Assembly (NCBI GenBank): GCA_020543525.1 | Contig: JAHYIO010000037.1 | Coordinates: forward strand, 558,001-622,000 | DNA: 64,000 bases | Source of the DNA: Coriolopsis trogii | Lineage: Eukaryota; Basidiomycota; Agaricomycetes; Polyporales; Polyporaceae | Direction of reading: 5' to 3' | Shown here: piece by piece, positions 9,915 to 25,690 of the stretch | Layout of the letters: each line of letters starts with the position of its first letter | Numbering within the stretch: the first letter of the stretch is position 1 | Position numbers and translations under genes: made by a program | The notes under the pieces: generated by a model | What the model was told of the DNA's origin: nothing | Database searches by the model: none | Seen by the model: the letters and a program-made list of their open reading frames with translations, nothing else

Positions 9915-12864
9915 TCAGGCGGTTCCGTTCTTAATGATGTCGGATGCCTGTATAGCGTCAAGTCGTTAGCGCCACAACGTGAGAACAAGCTTAAGATCAT
10001 GGAGACAACCCTACCCTTTCGGCCATGGCATACACAGTCGCCTGCAAGTGTGTCGCAAGATGCAGGGGAACGAGCGAGGCGTCCACCACGAACAGGTTCG
10101 ACGTCCCGTAGACCTTCATCGTCAGTGGGTCCACAACACCTGCAGCTGGTGTTACACTGCGGCCACCCTGAAGTCTGCTTCAGACATACCTCCGAACGCC
10201 CTTGGAACCATAGCAGCCGTGCCTGCAGGATGGAAGACAGTCGCAAGCGTACGGCCCATGTATCTGGAAAAGCGAGTATCAGGACCGGAGCGCAAGATCC
10301 GAAGACAAAATTGATACTCCCGAGAAAAAATCTTCGTCCTCAGGTGGCTCGTGAGGGCCAACTACAAAGGCCCCGAGAGGCTGGCTTTGAGAGATCTTCT
10401 TGGTGAAATTCATCCCTGCAATGAGAGAGTTGACGTCTGTGATACGGAGTAAGTTCTGGAGCTACAACATTGACGCAAATAGACATGTGCTCACCAACGG
10501 CGTTGTTCGCATACTGAGGATCAATCAGTGGAGGCTGGAGAGGGTCGCTGGTGTTGATGTGCTAGTACTCTCCTGTTAGATAAAGTGCTCGTCCATTGCA
10601 TGTGAAGAAAGTCATACCACCGTGCCTCTATTGAAAGGATGCTAAGAGAGATCCGGTCAGTAGAGAGCGGCAGGGAGAGCAGCGCATGAGTTACCATGAT
10701 TGCGGTGTTGACGGTCAAATAGCTCTTGTTAGAGTCCGGTGCCAAATCCGTCACACCACCGCCTGGGAACATAAGAAACTCCACATGTGCGATATCCTGT
10801 GAATGCAACCACCGTAACTGTATCATGTACTGCGCCTTCGTCAGAGGTGACAAGTCAGGAGACGAGGCAATAGCCAACGCCTCCTGTCGGATCTTCTCTG
10901 CTACATCTGTCGAAGAGAACCAGTCCAGCGGCGCAAATGCTAGTGCCGAATTCGTAGCTGCAAAGAAGCCAGTATGGTTTGTTGCACTGAATTAGGATTT
11001 ACACCTGTAAGTTACTGCTTATAGAATTAGCCTATCATCGCAAAACTTACTACTCTTCTTGCTGTTCGGCGAGATATGTCGCGTTATTCCTGATTTCGTC
11101 TGCGCCAATTCGAAGATGTCACTACAAGTGCATAGGGCGAGATGCAATCGGAAGTCGTCCATACCAAATGTAAAGAATGCGTCGAGAAGTTCGAAATCTT
11201 GCTTGACGTAGGAATGGTCCTGAACGAGCGCGCGGTCATCTTGGACCCCTGATAGGTTCACTAGGGTTGCGGGAGTACTTACCATCAAGTTCTCACCGAC
11301 GCCAGGGAGATCTATCAAGGTTTCTACTCCAGCAGCTGACAGGATAGTCTTGTTGCCAATTCCTATATGTGCCGGTCAGATCCAAATATCTGTGATGAGT
11401 TATATGTTTACCGGATAGTTCCAACAGTTGCGGCGTGAGCAAAGCACCTGCACGCCATCATGAATATATAATCAAGTATTGTTGGACTGAACGTACCAGC
11501 AGACAGAACAACACCCTTGCATGCAGAAATCACGCCGGTATATCCTGTCACACTTGCAGCAACAACTGCGACCTGACCGGCTGTCAAGCCGTGCCGGGAG
11601 TCTATATCGGAACTTGAGAATAGGATCCGTGTCGCCTGTGGAGAGGAAGCGTCAGTGTCAGTGTGCTGTACATCGCAACAAACGGTCGCATGAACAACCT
11701 GAGTCGACGTGAAGACATGCAGATTTGAGCGGTGCATGCTCATGTTGTAGTAAGTGTTCGCAGCGTATGACCGACGACCAACGTCCTTGGCCCGGTCAAT
11801 CGACAGCTCAGAATTGTAAATTCCTGTACCGTTCCCAGCATACTGATTACGATGAGATTCGGACGAGCACACAATGGCCACGAGGTGTGGTACACACCGG
11901 GTCGCTATTGGTCGGTATGCCGAGCCTGTTGACCGTCTCGACGTACGGGGTAGTTATATTGCTGTAGAGGACATCGTAGGATGGCTGCCGGTCAGCAAGT
12001 GCCAAGTGTCAATCATGGGCGATACAATAGTAATAAACCTGTTGCGGGACCCACCTGTAGCGGTCCAGAGTCACCATGGAACACCCGGAAATCCGAGAAC
12101 TCGACCGGGACGGCGCCCGGAAAAATGCCGTCCGGTTGCGGAGGCGGCGAGACTGTCTCGGTCTTCTTCAGGTATGGAAGAATGGTATCCCAGTTCCATC
12201 CGGCTGCGCCCAGCTGCGAATTGTGGGTGAGTGAATGCGGGCGACGCGCAGCGTGGGAAGCGTGCCTCCTCCCAAGCGTCGTATTCGCTGGCCGAAGCTC
12301 GGTCCCAGGCCATGAAGTTGAGCGCACTGGACCCGCCGAGCATCTTGCCCCTGGGCTGGGTAAGAATCGAGTTGTTGAGCGCTACTTGAGGAACGGTGAC
12401 CAGGTTCCAGTCGAAATCAGGGTTACCGATTGCCTGGCCGAAGAGAGCTTGGAAAAATGGTCAGCGGATGCTGTGAATAGGTGACGAATGTCATGTAGGG
12501 GCGTACCGGGTGTATCGACGAGCGGTTCGTTGACGTGATAGGGACCGGCCTCGATGACCGCGACGGTCGTGTTCGGATCTTCTGAAAGCCTCGCAGCGAC
12601 GACGAGGCCGGCAGTACCTCCACCTGTGACATGAAAGTAAATTTCCAGTGAGCGGTATAGACCGAGTCATTCGAAAGGTGCGGACCTATGACCACATAAT
12701 CAAACTCATTCTTGGCGTTGCTGTCTACTACAGGTGATGATGGATGACAACGTCAGTCAGGTGGGGTGAGAAATGGCGATGCATCGATGCGACGTACTAC
12801 TTCTGCCAAGGATGCCAAGGAGTGGTAGAGGCAGAGTGAGGACGAATAGTGGCCTGAGGAACAT
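9915..12864 (-). CDS. secreted GMC oxidoreductase, possibly a young pseudogene
   Basis: FAD-dependent alcohol or sugar oxidase of the GMC family with a signal peptide ([20 protein letters not shown]) from ATG 12864, so probably extracellular. Exons in order give FDYVVIG / [59 protein letters not shown] (first GMC signature), [26 protein letters not shown] / [12 protein letters not shown] / IGNKTI (second signature, split by introns), [48 protein letters not shown], then [16 protein letters not shown] with the first catalytic His and [20 protein letters not shown] with the second, ending NGTA and TGA at 9915. Two single-base frame slips are apparent near the 3' end: in an A6 run at 10325-10330, and near 10451-10456 where [12 protein letters not shown] starts. 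One intron near 12265 has a GC donor where the paralogue has GT. If the slips are not sequencing errors, the gene is dead. Confidence 0.8.
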
Positions 12865-16288
<3,424 letters not shown>

Positions 16289-16921
16289 ACATCACAGAGA
16301 GGATCGCTTTATCTTTGGCCAGATTGTATGATGAATTGGAAGATTTGTGATGATGTAGCAGTCGTGTACTAATACCACATGTCTCCACCATGAACATATC
16401 CTTAAGAATCTGCAATCAAAGCCAGGACCCTCCACCTTGTGCATCCGAGGCCAGTGCAAGGTACCGGTTCATCGGCCTGGCCGCACACGAACTCCAGGCG
16501 CCCATATCCTTTGCCATATGGCTCGCCACTCTTGAGAATGGTAACAGAAGCGATATGAGGTCCAAAGCTCGCCGAGAAAATTCTGCGTTGGGCCGGATGG
16601 ACTTGTGGTGCTCGCGGGTAGGACCCGAGGGTATTCGGGCCAAAGAAATCTTCGAACTGGTTCCGTTCTTCACAGCCAATGCGTGCACGGAGTCGGCAAC
16701 ACTCTCAAATATGCCAGAGCTCAGCGAGGCGGGCGCGAGATTGTGGGTCACGGCATGGAGGGCGGGGTTCCTGGACACGCACAAGTCGAGACCAACTATG
16801 CATCATTTGTAGCGTTCTTGACAGCTTGTAGGCCTGTTTGATCATTCTACCATGGAATGAGTGTGATGATACGCAGAATGTGTAGATCATGCAAGTACAG
16901 GGGGACAAGTGAACACGCGCC
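16289..16921. other. 3' flank of GMC gene and PEX2, no gene recognised
   Basis: Overlapping ORFs of 74-140 codons exist on both strands in high-GC DNA. None has a recognisable motif. This gap is the boundary between the GMC island and the conserved block. Confidence 0.4.
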
Positions 16922-18545
16922 TCAATCACTCGACATCCCCGATTCGCTATCCCCGTAGCTACCGACGCTTCCGCTCATATCCGTGAACTCCGTATCCACG
17001 TCCTCACTCCCGTAGTCGAAGTCCATCCCACTCGTTCCGCTCATTGTGTCGTCCTCTTCGTCGTCCTCTTCGTCGTCCACTCCGCTCTCGTACTCCGGGC
17101 CTTCCGCTTGTGCCTCGAGCAGGTCGGCGGCAGTGACGCCCTCTGCGCATCGCAGGCACTCCCATTGTACACCCTTGGGGCCGACGCCTGACCGCTCGTC
17201 CGCAGTCCGCATCATGCGTTCAATCAAACAGTAGTAGCAGTACGCGTGCCCGCATGAAGTGACATAGGCGTTGTGTATCGGGAACTGGGGGATATGATCG
17301 GGGTCGTCGGGATCGGGCGTCGATGAAGCATCGGTCATAGTGTATGGAGAGATAGCGCTCAGGGAAGTGAGCGCATTTGCGGGATCGGAGAGATTGAGGT
17401 TTGTCGACGCGTTGTCGGCACATATGGCACATTGATTTACAGGAAGTGACCAATACTTGCCCGTTCGTCCTTGCTTCTCTTGTTGTGCAATATCGGCAAG
17501 ACCTACAGCGGTACGGATTGGAGATGGAAGGAGGGAGGCCAGGGTAATACGAGATGTCAGCGATGTCAATTGTCGCCGCATGGCTCTGGTGTTGACCAAT
17601 GGCAATAGGAATAAGAGGAATTCCTAGAAGTGCGGAAGGGCGCTTCAGAGAGCATCCATATTACTCCGCATGTGATGAACTCACCGTGAATGCGTGCCAA
17701 ACCATCTGGCGGTTCATGAACTCATACGAAACTTCGCGCTGGAAGTGTCGTCTGGCAGAGATGAGTCGTAAACGGAGCAACCTGTCTGCCAACGTTCGAT
17801 ACCTAAATTACGCATCGATTCAAGGAAACGCCTCCATGTAACTCAGGAACATACCGTCCGTTCCACAGAAACACTGTGAAGTTGAGTAGTCCAGCGAGAG
17901 CATGAAAAGACTCCAGACGCGTCAAGTACTCCCAGGCTTTCCGTCGACGGTCTGAGGAAGGCGCGTCCGGCCATGCATTAGAGAGTGCATGTGAGCGCAC
18001 CTTAGTGTGCACATAGGGGATGATGATCGTGAGGATGCCATGCATCGCCAGAGTCGTACGGGGTAACCCGGACACTGATAGCTTGTTCAGCGGGAAGAGC
18101 ATGTACGTCCAGGGGAAGAGCACACCAGTGAGGGAGCGAGACGATCCACGCGGTAACGCATACTTGAGCCCCTGCAACTTTGCGCCATAACTCGCGCCCT
18201 GGTTCCATACGGAAAACTTGTAGAGCATGAGATGGATGAGAAGGCTGAGCTCGGGGTCGAACTTCGCCTTGAAGGCTGACTATCTGAACGTTAGTGATGC
18301 TCCACGGCTATTCAATGCGTAGCACGTACATCCGCTAGTGTAAAAGCCTTCGTTAAAGGCTCTTTGAGTAGCTGGACGAGCTCTGCGTCAAGGAGCTCCG
18401 CGTCCACCTTGCCAACACGGGTGACACGGGGCTGCAGGGGCGGGGCGGACGCAATATCCGCGCGTATTCGAGAGACATCCTGTTGAGCATCGTTCCAGGC
18501 GTCGTGCCAGGAGGCGTCGGGGCCGCGAGGGATAGAGGAGGACAT
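16922..18545 (-). CDS. PEX2: peroxin-2, RING E3 of the peroxisomal import machinery
   Basis: PEX2 is an integral peroxisomal membrane RING ubiquitin ligase that, with PEX10 and PEX12, ubiquitinates the receptor PEX5 for recycling. ATG 18545 gives MSSSIPRGPDASWHDAW, then RVTRVGKVDAELLDAELVQL and LLKEPLTKAFTLAD, the conserved N-terminal block of the family. Middle exons (17.8-18.2 kb) carry hydrophobic segments with FHALAGLLNFTVFLWNGRY. The final exon from 17605 has the C-terminal RING: CAIC, then after a Ser/Asp-rich insert CGHAYCYYC and finally WECLRC. It ends in a long acidic tail rich in Asp, Glu, Ser and Gly. The RING ligands are all present. Its start lies 217 bp from that of PheRS alpha on the other strand, so they share a promoter region. 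Confidence 0.93.
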
Positions 18546-18762
18546 GGAGTGAGGAGGAGGACATGGTGGACGCCGACGTCGACGGAAGAGAGCATTCACG
18601 TGCGTCTCGACGCGATCGCGAATGGGCGCTTCTCGAGTCAGGCTCATCTCGATTGCCTTTCTCCGCTTCGCTTTCTCCATCTCTCGTCCTTGTCGACCCG
18701 TCTTGCTCTGCTCGTTCTCCTGCTCAGTTGCCTCTCTTTGAGTCGAGGGACAATAGCGCGCG

Positions 18763-20810
18763 ATGGCCGAGGCAATCCAGCAGCTCATCCTCGACACTCT
18801 CGACAAAGAGGGGTCGATCAAGGACACCCGCACCCTTGTCCTCCCAGGATACAAGGAGCCCGCGGCCACCCATGACTCGCAAATCATCATCCTGGGTGCC
18901 TTGAACTCGCTTTCAAGTCGTGATGTACATTACTTGCTGGTCTCCTCGACGCTAGACACCAATGTCTTCCCTTAGATGATCACATACTCTACCCAAGAGA
19001 CCATCTCTCACGTTCTCACTCAAGAGGGTGCCCAGATTGCCTTGCAAGGATCTCATGAGGCACGTGTGTACAATGCTTGTCCGATGAAAGGCGAGGGTCC
19101 ACCGCTTCCTATCAAGGAACTTCCGCAAAAAGTCGGGGCAGAGACCGCCAAGATCGGTCAGGGGCAGGCCTTCAAAAACAAGTGGATCGGCAAGGAGGGC
19201 GATGGCCTGGTCAAGTTGGTGGGAATGCCCCGCGCCTACGTGCGCTTGTATATACTCAACAATGTCACTAGGTCCCGACGATTGTAGACAGCACGCAGCT
19301 CCAGATGCGCGAGGTCGACTCTACGGGAACCTTGAAGGCCGGAGAAAAAGCACTCGCCGACCTCAGAAAGCGTAAACTCATCGCGCAGAGGTGACACTCC
19401 TATATCCTCCGCGCAAGATGTGTGCTGATGCCCTGGATTGTTCAGGAAAGGGCAATGGTTCACTGTTCATAAGGGCCCAAACTTCAGCACATCAACAGCG
19501 AAACCGGAGACGGACTTGACCGTGGATATGATGACTTCGTGCGTATTTCGACGACTGTGGTCGGCTTGATCCTGACAAGATCACAGCGGAGCTTGGAAGA
19601 CAGCTACCTACAAGAAGTACAACTTCGAGGCCGATGGTATCCCACCAAATGGTGGCGCCCTCCACCCACTCCTCAAAGTCCGGGAAGAGATCCGCAATAT
19701 TTTCCTCGAAATGGGGTGCGTTCCCTTCACTCATCCCCCAGATATGAGCTTATCGCGCGGCCCTCCAGGTTCGCAGAGATGCCTACATCATCCTTCGTCG
19801 AATCCGGATTCTGGTGCTTCGATGCGCTCTTCGTCCCCCAGCAACATCCAGCGCGAGAAGTGCAAGATACTTTCTACCTTTCCGGTCAGTATCGGTACGG
19901 TGACGTCCCACGTCCCACGCTTGAATTAACCACCGTCCACAGATCCTGCTGTCTCCCTTCCCCCACCCAAAGACTACTACGAGCGCGTCTCAAAAGTGCA
20001 CGAACATGGGGGGTATGGCTCTACCGGATACCGCGCCCCTTGGTCGCACGATGAATCTCGCAAGCTTCTTCTCCGTACGCACACGACTGCCTCTTCCGCG
20101 TCCATGCTCTGGAAGCTCGCAGCGCGCTGCCGTGGTGAGGACAGCGAAGCAGATGTCGAAGAGGTCGTGAAGCGCGAAGGTGCGCACGCGAGCCTCACAG
20201 TCCCCGGTGCGGGTAAGGCCGGCTCGGATGGGTTCCGGCCAGCGAAGCTGTTCTCCATCGACAGAGTGTTCCGGAACGAGACCATGGACGCTACCCACCT
20301 GGCCGAGTTCCACCAGGTTGAGGGTGTCGTCGCAGATCGTGGCCTTACGCTTGCGGACCTGATTGGCTTCATGCGTGTCTTCTTCAAGAAGATGGGCATC
20401 GAGAACATTCGCTTCAAGCCGGCGTACAATCCATACACAGAGGTCAGTGTCCCCATGTCGTGCTCCACACGCAAGCGTATTCACCCCAAATTTCAAACCC
20501 TAGCCCTCCCTTGAGATCTTCGCTTTCCACCCACAGCTGAAGAAATGGGTCGAAGTCGGCAACAGCGGCATGTTCCGCCCAGAGATGCTGGAGCCCATGG
20601 GCTTCCCCAAGGACGTCCACGTCCACGGCTGGGGTATCTCCCTCGAGCGGCCCACCATGATCCGGTACGCACCTCGGTCTCTCCTCACCTCTACTACATG
20701 TACTATGTATTGACTACGCGCCCAGGTATGGCATCAACAACATCCGCACGCTCGTCGGCCACAAGGTTTCGCTAGAGAGTGTCGAGCACTCGCCGGCGGT
20801 AAGGTTCTGA
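18763..20810 (+). CDS. FRS2: phenylalanyl-tRNA synthetase alpha subunit, cytosolic
   Basis: Catalytic subunit of the alpha2-beta2 class IIc enzyme that charges tRNA-Phe. ATG 18763 gives [20 protein letters not shown], a winged-helix tRNA-binding region ([37 protein letters not shown]), then the catalytic core starting [45 protein letters not shown], motif 2 [20 protein letters not shown] with [10 protein letters not shown], and motif 3 [20 protein letters not shown], ending HSPAVRF and TGA at 20810. Five to seven short introns are needed. The N-terminal domains and lack of a transit peptide point to the cytosolic enzyme, not the fused mitochondrial one. The partner beta subunit is on the other strand at 33.5-36.0 kb. 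Confidence 0.95.
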
Positions 20811-21190
20811 GAGGGAACGAGTTCAGAGGTGGACGTGGAAGGAGAGCAGTGCGAATACATACCTGTACTCATCTGTGTGACGGTGCGGTTGATACGAATA
20901 GACATTGTAGCTCTAGAGTCGTGACTGGCAGCGGAGTGCATATGTGGAACGCTCGGTGGAAGCCTCAAATGTATGCAGTAGTCTGAGCCTCCTTCTTGAC
21001 GGTGGGACTGTGTTCATTACAGTAGTCCACTCATAAGCCGAAGAGGCGATGTCATATTGGATCTATAGATACAGGTGCTACTTTTCACTACGATGCTCGA
21101 GACGGTGAATAGATGCTAGACGCGGACAAGATAGGGGTAGGTTGTATATGAAACTATGATACAGGCGCAGGAAGGCTAGGTGCTTGGAGA
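20811..21190. other. tail-to-tail 3' flanks
   Basis: About 380 bp between the stops of PheRS alpha and the ThrE-type transporter. It probably holds both 3' UTRs. No feature seen. Confidence 0.5.
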
Positions 21191-23844
21191 CTAGAACGAG
21201 AAAATGGCGGCATTCTTCCGAGAGCCGAACATGTACACAAGGGCCTGACTCATGAAGAGCCCAACGGTGATACCAATAGTGACCGCAATCATCGCACCAC
21301 CAATGTCGATCCCGTTCCCCTGGGCAGTGATACCCCCAGCTTGCGACAAACCAGACTGCAACGCGAGTTCATGTACCGTCAGCACTCCGCCAGGAGACAA
21401 AAGGTGCGCCAAGACGGCTGCTCACCGGAACGAGGAACAAGACCCCAGTGACCATCGACGTGAACGCCGTCCCGCCCATCTTGCGCGAATAGATGTTTCC
21501 CAGCAGGCCGACCGCGAACGCCCCAATGGCCGACACGACGTCCGACCGGTTGAAGATGAAGTGGTTCGCGATCTTGTTCGCCGCGTACGCGATGCACGAG
21601 ATGACGACCATGACGACGAGCTCGACCGTCCAGAACGGCTGCAGGTTCGCGAGCGAGGACAAGAACGAGAAGAGGGGCACGATGATGAACTGCGCCCACC
21701 ACGGGAACGGCTGGAGGTACCACGGGAAGTCGGGCGGGCGGTAGCAGCCGTCGACGATGTGCTCCTGGAGTAAGGGCGCGCCCGAGACGAAGGTGAACGT
21801 GCCCGTGAGGGGCTCGCCGTGGTTGATGGTCGCGAAGGTCCCATTGTCCGAGACGAATGTCCCGGTGATAGAGGCTTGAGCCATCATACGGGCTGCAAGG
21901 GCTGCTAGCTCGTCCCGTGCGCGGTGGTCAAACAGCAGGTAGAGATCAGACCCGATCTGCAGACCGAACCCCTAGAAGCCAAGTCAGAGACAAGGATAAA
22001 GAGACGAATAGTCAACACTCACAAGGAATAGAGTATAGATAAGCGCATACACCATCTTCACACTTCCGCATACGATGTTCTTGGACGCGAGTTCAAGCGA
22101 ACTACTCACTGCAACCGTATTGTGAATCGTAGTATGCATATCGGTCAAGAGACGAAGTGAAGGGACGCACGGATGAGGTATCCAGGCAGGATACCAACGA
22201 TACCTGCCGATGAGATGGCCGTATAACAAAATATCTCGCTCCGAATGCTACTGAGACCTCGAGCAGCAAATGAGACCATGATGGTCACTGAAATTCTGCG
22301 AGAATCAAGTGAGCATACGCGCTCTTTGGCGAATCATCGATACTTACTCGAAAACGTTCGCATATAGCTGGCTTTTCGATGCCACAGAGATCTGCATGAG
22401 GCAAAGGAAGGCCGCTCCAAGACCGGCGATCCACATGTCCAAGAACGATCCACCAAATGCCAGTGGGCAGATGAGTGCCGACAGGCAGAAAGCCAGAGCG
22501 CACCGAGTGAAAGGGCCGTAGAGTGGAGCAGCAGAGAGCAACGCCTCCAGCTTCTCCGTCGCCCTGCGTGCGCTGATCTCGTCGTGGACAACGCGGCGGT
22601 AGATCTGGTGCACCTCGTGTAGACTGCCCAGCGAGAGTCGGCCGCCGCACTTGACGAAATGCATCTCGGACGTCTTCGTCTCTTGGTCGCCAAACGAGCA
22701 GATGATGACGCCGGGTATATGGATGAACTCCGCGTCGACTTCGAGGATGCGTGCCGCCGAGAGCAGTTGAGACTCGATTCGGTGTGAGGGCGCTCCGAAA
22801 GTCATAAGAGCCTTTGCAAGACGCATCAGGAACATATGTCTATTCAACACCGCTACGGTCGAGTGAAAACGTCAGAACGATGTGTGGGATAAGTGACATT
22901 GACATACATGTAATGTTGAACTCAATGCGGATCCGCTGCTGATATTTGCGACGGGCTTTGTAGCTCATTTGTTTCATGCATGCCCTCTCGATGTCCTCGG
23001 GGTCCTCGAGCTCTTTCTTATGCTCTCCAGTAACCGTGGGATCGTCAGGGTCGAGACCTTGAGAGTTGTCAGAGGCGAAGGAGGTGGCACGGGAAAAGCC
23101 AGGGCGGGTTGAGTTCGTCGCTTCCGAGTCGTACGAGTTGAAACGGTTCAGTCGGCGTTGAATTGCTGCACGCTGGTTGCTGTTCCCGTGAGTGTTCCTT
23201 GAGTTCTGCTCGCTCTCGCGTTCGTTTTGTTGTAGATCAATGTAGTTCGCGAGAAAGCCCCGTCGCCTGTCGTCCCGGTTTCCAAGATCGCAGACTTCGT
23301 TCCCCCCGTCTCCGTCCTCGCCGTCCCTGTCTTGCTCGCGCTCGTGTTGACTGTCAGCGGGAGTTGACTCTGAGACTTGAGAGCGAGGAGGCGCGCCATG
23401 GGCTGCTTTGGGTGGTGGCTTGATGTCGTACGGGTGGTGGTAGGACGAGAGCGAATAGTCAGGGTCTCTGGAACCCCCAGGCGGGGAGTTGCTGCAGGCT
23501 GTCGCAGTGCTGGCGTCGGATGGGCGGTTGTCCTCAGGCGCGCCAGAACCAGGAGAGACACTAGTAGGGATGTGCTGACCAGAGAATGGGTTCGTGTACT
23601 GCGGGCGGGACCAGTCCGGCTGTGAGGCATGGGTAGGCTGTGGTGCGGCGATGTTCGCAGGGGAAGATGGCGGCGGCTCTTGTGAGGGTAGGTAGCTACG
23701 TAAGACATCCTCCGTGACGGGCGTGTTGGGTTCTTGAGGCTGCTCGTCGTCGAAGCGGACACGTGAGACTCTTCGAGGCGAGTCTGGGTTGTTGGGGGAA
23801 CGGCGAGCTAGAGAAGATCGCCGAGGGATAGCTGTATACGACAT
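21191..23844 (-). CDS. ThrE/DUF1212 family multispanning transporter (PRM10-like)
   Basis: Fungal member of the threonine/serine exporter family, membrane proteins with about ten helices. ATG 23844 (MSYTAIPRRSSLARRSPNNP) opens a long disordered Pro/Ser/Asp/Arg-rich region of about 300 residues (22.9-23.84 kb). The DUF1212 domain follows: RHMFLMRLAKALMTFGAPSH, RIESQLLSAARILEVDAEFI, HIPGVIICSFGDQETKTSEM, then helices ALAFCLSALICPLAFGGSF and MWIAGLGAAFLCLMQIS. Further helices lie between 21.2 and 22.2 kb, for example NLQPFWTVELVVMVVISCIA and the last exon GGAMIAVTIGITVGLFMSQA, ending NAAIFSF at 21191. An upstream in-frame ATG at 23925 would add 27 residues, but the start at 23844 looks more typical. 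In yeast the family is pheromone-regulated; substrate and location here are unknown. Confidence 0.88.
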
Positions 23845-24540
23845 CGTGGCTTTGCTCCAGGCAAGACGAGAAGCTCGAACGTGCAGCAGCGTCCTTGTGC
23901 AAGAAGGCAGCAGGCAGAGAGACAAGGTTGGAGGGCGTGCGGTGCATATAGCCGGTCACCGGTGGGTGGTCAGCCTCCCGTCTTCGGCTTCAGCGGACGG
24001 CGATCGGGGAAGTTGAACGGCAGACTGCTTTCCATGCCGAACATACCCATTCGCGTGTAGTACATAGCGCGGGTTCGGCGAAGAATGGGGACTACAGGCA
24101 GCGCAGAATGAGCAGGCCAGAGAACGAGTTCGTGAGAGAGACCAGCGGGTTTGTGGAGAGACCTGCACTCGGCGTCATGGCAAGAGGACCTCCAAAAGCT
24201 GTGCTGGGCTCACTGACCTCTGCTGCCTTTTCTGGCCGCTCATCCTTATCTGATTGGCTGATCCTAGGGTGCCGATGCCCCGCAACACGAGGCTACCTAG
24301 TCTGCTATCAATTGGAGCAGTTTAGCGTGAGGGTCGAAATCTGAGTTTGTCAGCACAAATTTGATCTCCGACCACGCGTCGAGATCTATACACGACCGAC
24401 GCGTCGACGCGTCGCGCCTGTCGCTAAGGCGTCGTCGTCTCTCTACCCTACCAATACTCTGTGCTCGGGCTAATGCTATGATACCTGCTTCACCCGTTAA
24501 TCGTCTGCTGACCCCGCCTTCCACCTACAAGTTTTCAACA
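23845..24540. other. 5' flank of the ThrE-type gene
   Basis: About 700 bp without a recognisable gene, containing small ORFs on both strands. It likely holds the promoter of the transporter gene. The helicase relic begins at its right end. Confidence 0.4.
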
Positions 24541-24935
24541 CCCGAAGGTTGAGCTCTTTGCCGCAAGATCATCTCCGAGCGACTCAAGTGCGATCCCCAC
24601 GACTACCAACTCGACGGCGTATGCCAAACGCTCGACCATGTCAACCTCCTCGCAGTCACCCGACCGGCTCGGGGAAAACAGGGTTTATCGTCATGTATCT
24701 TGTCGTTATGCGTGCAGTAATGGAAGACCGTTCTCTAATATCGGGTTTTGACCCTCCGCAACGCTTCCGTGATGATCCAGCCATGGTGGTGGTGAGTCCG
24801 ACTAAGGCCCTTGAAAATGACATTGTATGTGCTCTCATTTGGATGCATCGTCCTTTATTGTCTCGATTCAAAATGTCTCCAACATTAAATACAGCGTACA
24901 ACATGTCCCCGATGTTCCAACCCAATTCATCATAG
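24541..24935 (+). pseudogene. truncated RecQ-type DEAD-box helicase relic
   Basis: N-terminal fragment of an SF2 DNA helicase. The plus strand reads CRKIISERLKCDPHDYQLDG, then VCQTLDHVNLLAV, a one-base frame slip near 24660, then the Walker A motif PTGSGKT, GFIVMYLVVMRAVMEDRS and MVVVSPTKALENDI (motif Ia). A GT-AG-like intron follows (24823 to about 24893), after which the similarity stops. The DEAH box and all later helicase motifs are missing. The family is a common, often fragmented multicopy family in Agaricomycetes. The frame slip and truncation mark it as a pseudogene. Confidence 0.75.
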
Positions 24936-25495
24936 AGATAGTGATCCTCCCGAATATATCTACGCTTCTGTCCAACCTCCAAAAGACCGGACGACATTGA
25001 GCGGGTCCCTGATGTGGAGAACGTGGTGGAGGGAGACGGTGAACGTGAGGAGTCGGCGGTGAATGCGAATGTGCCAGGTACTCCAGGAGCAAACATGGGT
25101 GGAAGGGGTGTAGGCAGATACGTCAGAGGCAGAGGAGTACAGGGCAAGTTCTCGTCGATACTGCCACGCTTTCGCTTCCTTCCCATGTTGCGCGCGATAG
25201 TTGTCGGAGGTGAGACCGAGCCCGAGATGTTCGGTTGGCGTGTAGGCAGAGTCGAGAAAGCTATGCGACCGGGGGTTTCGTATGCAGTATTCAGGGATAC
25301 AGCTCCCTCTTGGGGTGCGGGTATGCTGTATGTAGTAGAGAGAGAAGTTCCCCGCCGGACGTCGAACTTGAGAACAGTTTTGGAGGAAGGAGCGGAGGTA
25401 TTGGCCTGGTAGGTTGACCTGGAGCCTTCGTGAGTAGAGGCGAAGCGCACGATGGGTAGTGGGGACGAAGTCTTCGGCTTCTTGCTGGGGGGCAT
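24890..25495 (-). CDS. hypothetical Pro/Ser/Thr-rich ORF with basic start
   Basis: Reading leftwards from ATG 25495, an uninterrupted frame begins MPPSKKPKTSSPLPIVRF and continues through a Pro/Ser/Thr-rich region with a second basic cluster (NMGRKRKRGSIDENL), ending near RRYIREDHYLYDELGWNIGD. The frame stays open past 24890, but there it runs antisense to the helicase relic and so is probably meaningless. Two basic clusters could be nuclear localisation signals. I recognise no domain. It may be a short unknown gene or the head of a gene whose remainder was lost when the helicase fragment arrived. Low certainty that it is expressed. Confidence 0.35.
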
Positions 25496-25542
25496 GGCCC
25501 AGCGAAAAGGCGACGGCTAGCCTTCAGACATTGTGACAAGCC

Positions 25543-25561
25543 AGGAGAGAGAGAGAGAGAG
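25543..25561. repeat. GA dinucleotide microsatellite
   Basis: Short tandem GA run directly visible upstream of the ORF that starts at 25495 on the minus strand. Confidence 0.8.
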
Positions 25562-25630
25562 CCTCAGAGAGATCATGCTTGAACGGCGAATGGACCTCTT
25601 TGTGATTATGTCACGTAATTTCCTGATAAA

Positions 25631-25690
25631 GAAATCACCTTATATAGTAGCTACGCTAGTACTATAAAGGAAATCGCCTTTTATAGTAGC
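25631..25690. repeat. pair of 21-nt direct repeats with inverted core
   Basis: The units at 25631-25651 and 25670-25690 differ at two positions. Both end TATAGTAGC, and an inverted partial copy lies between them. Seen directly; origin unknown. Confidence 0.7.

Noticed and set aside
24656..24870. C-terminal part of the long minus frame (279 codons from 25495)
   Set aside because: It runs antisense to the recognisable helicase block with the PTGSGKT motif on plus, so it is a shadow.
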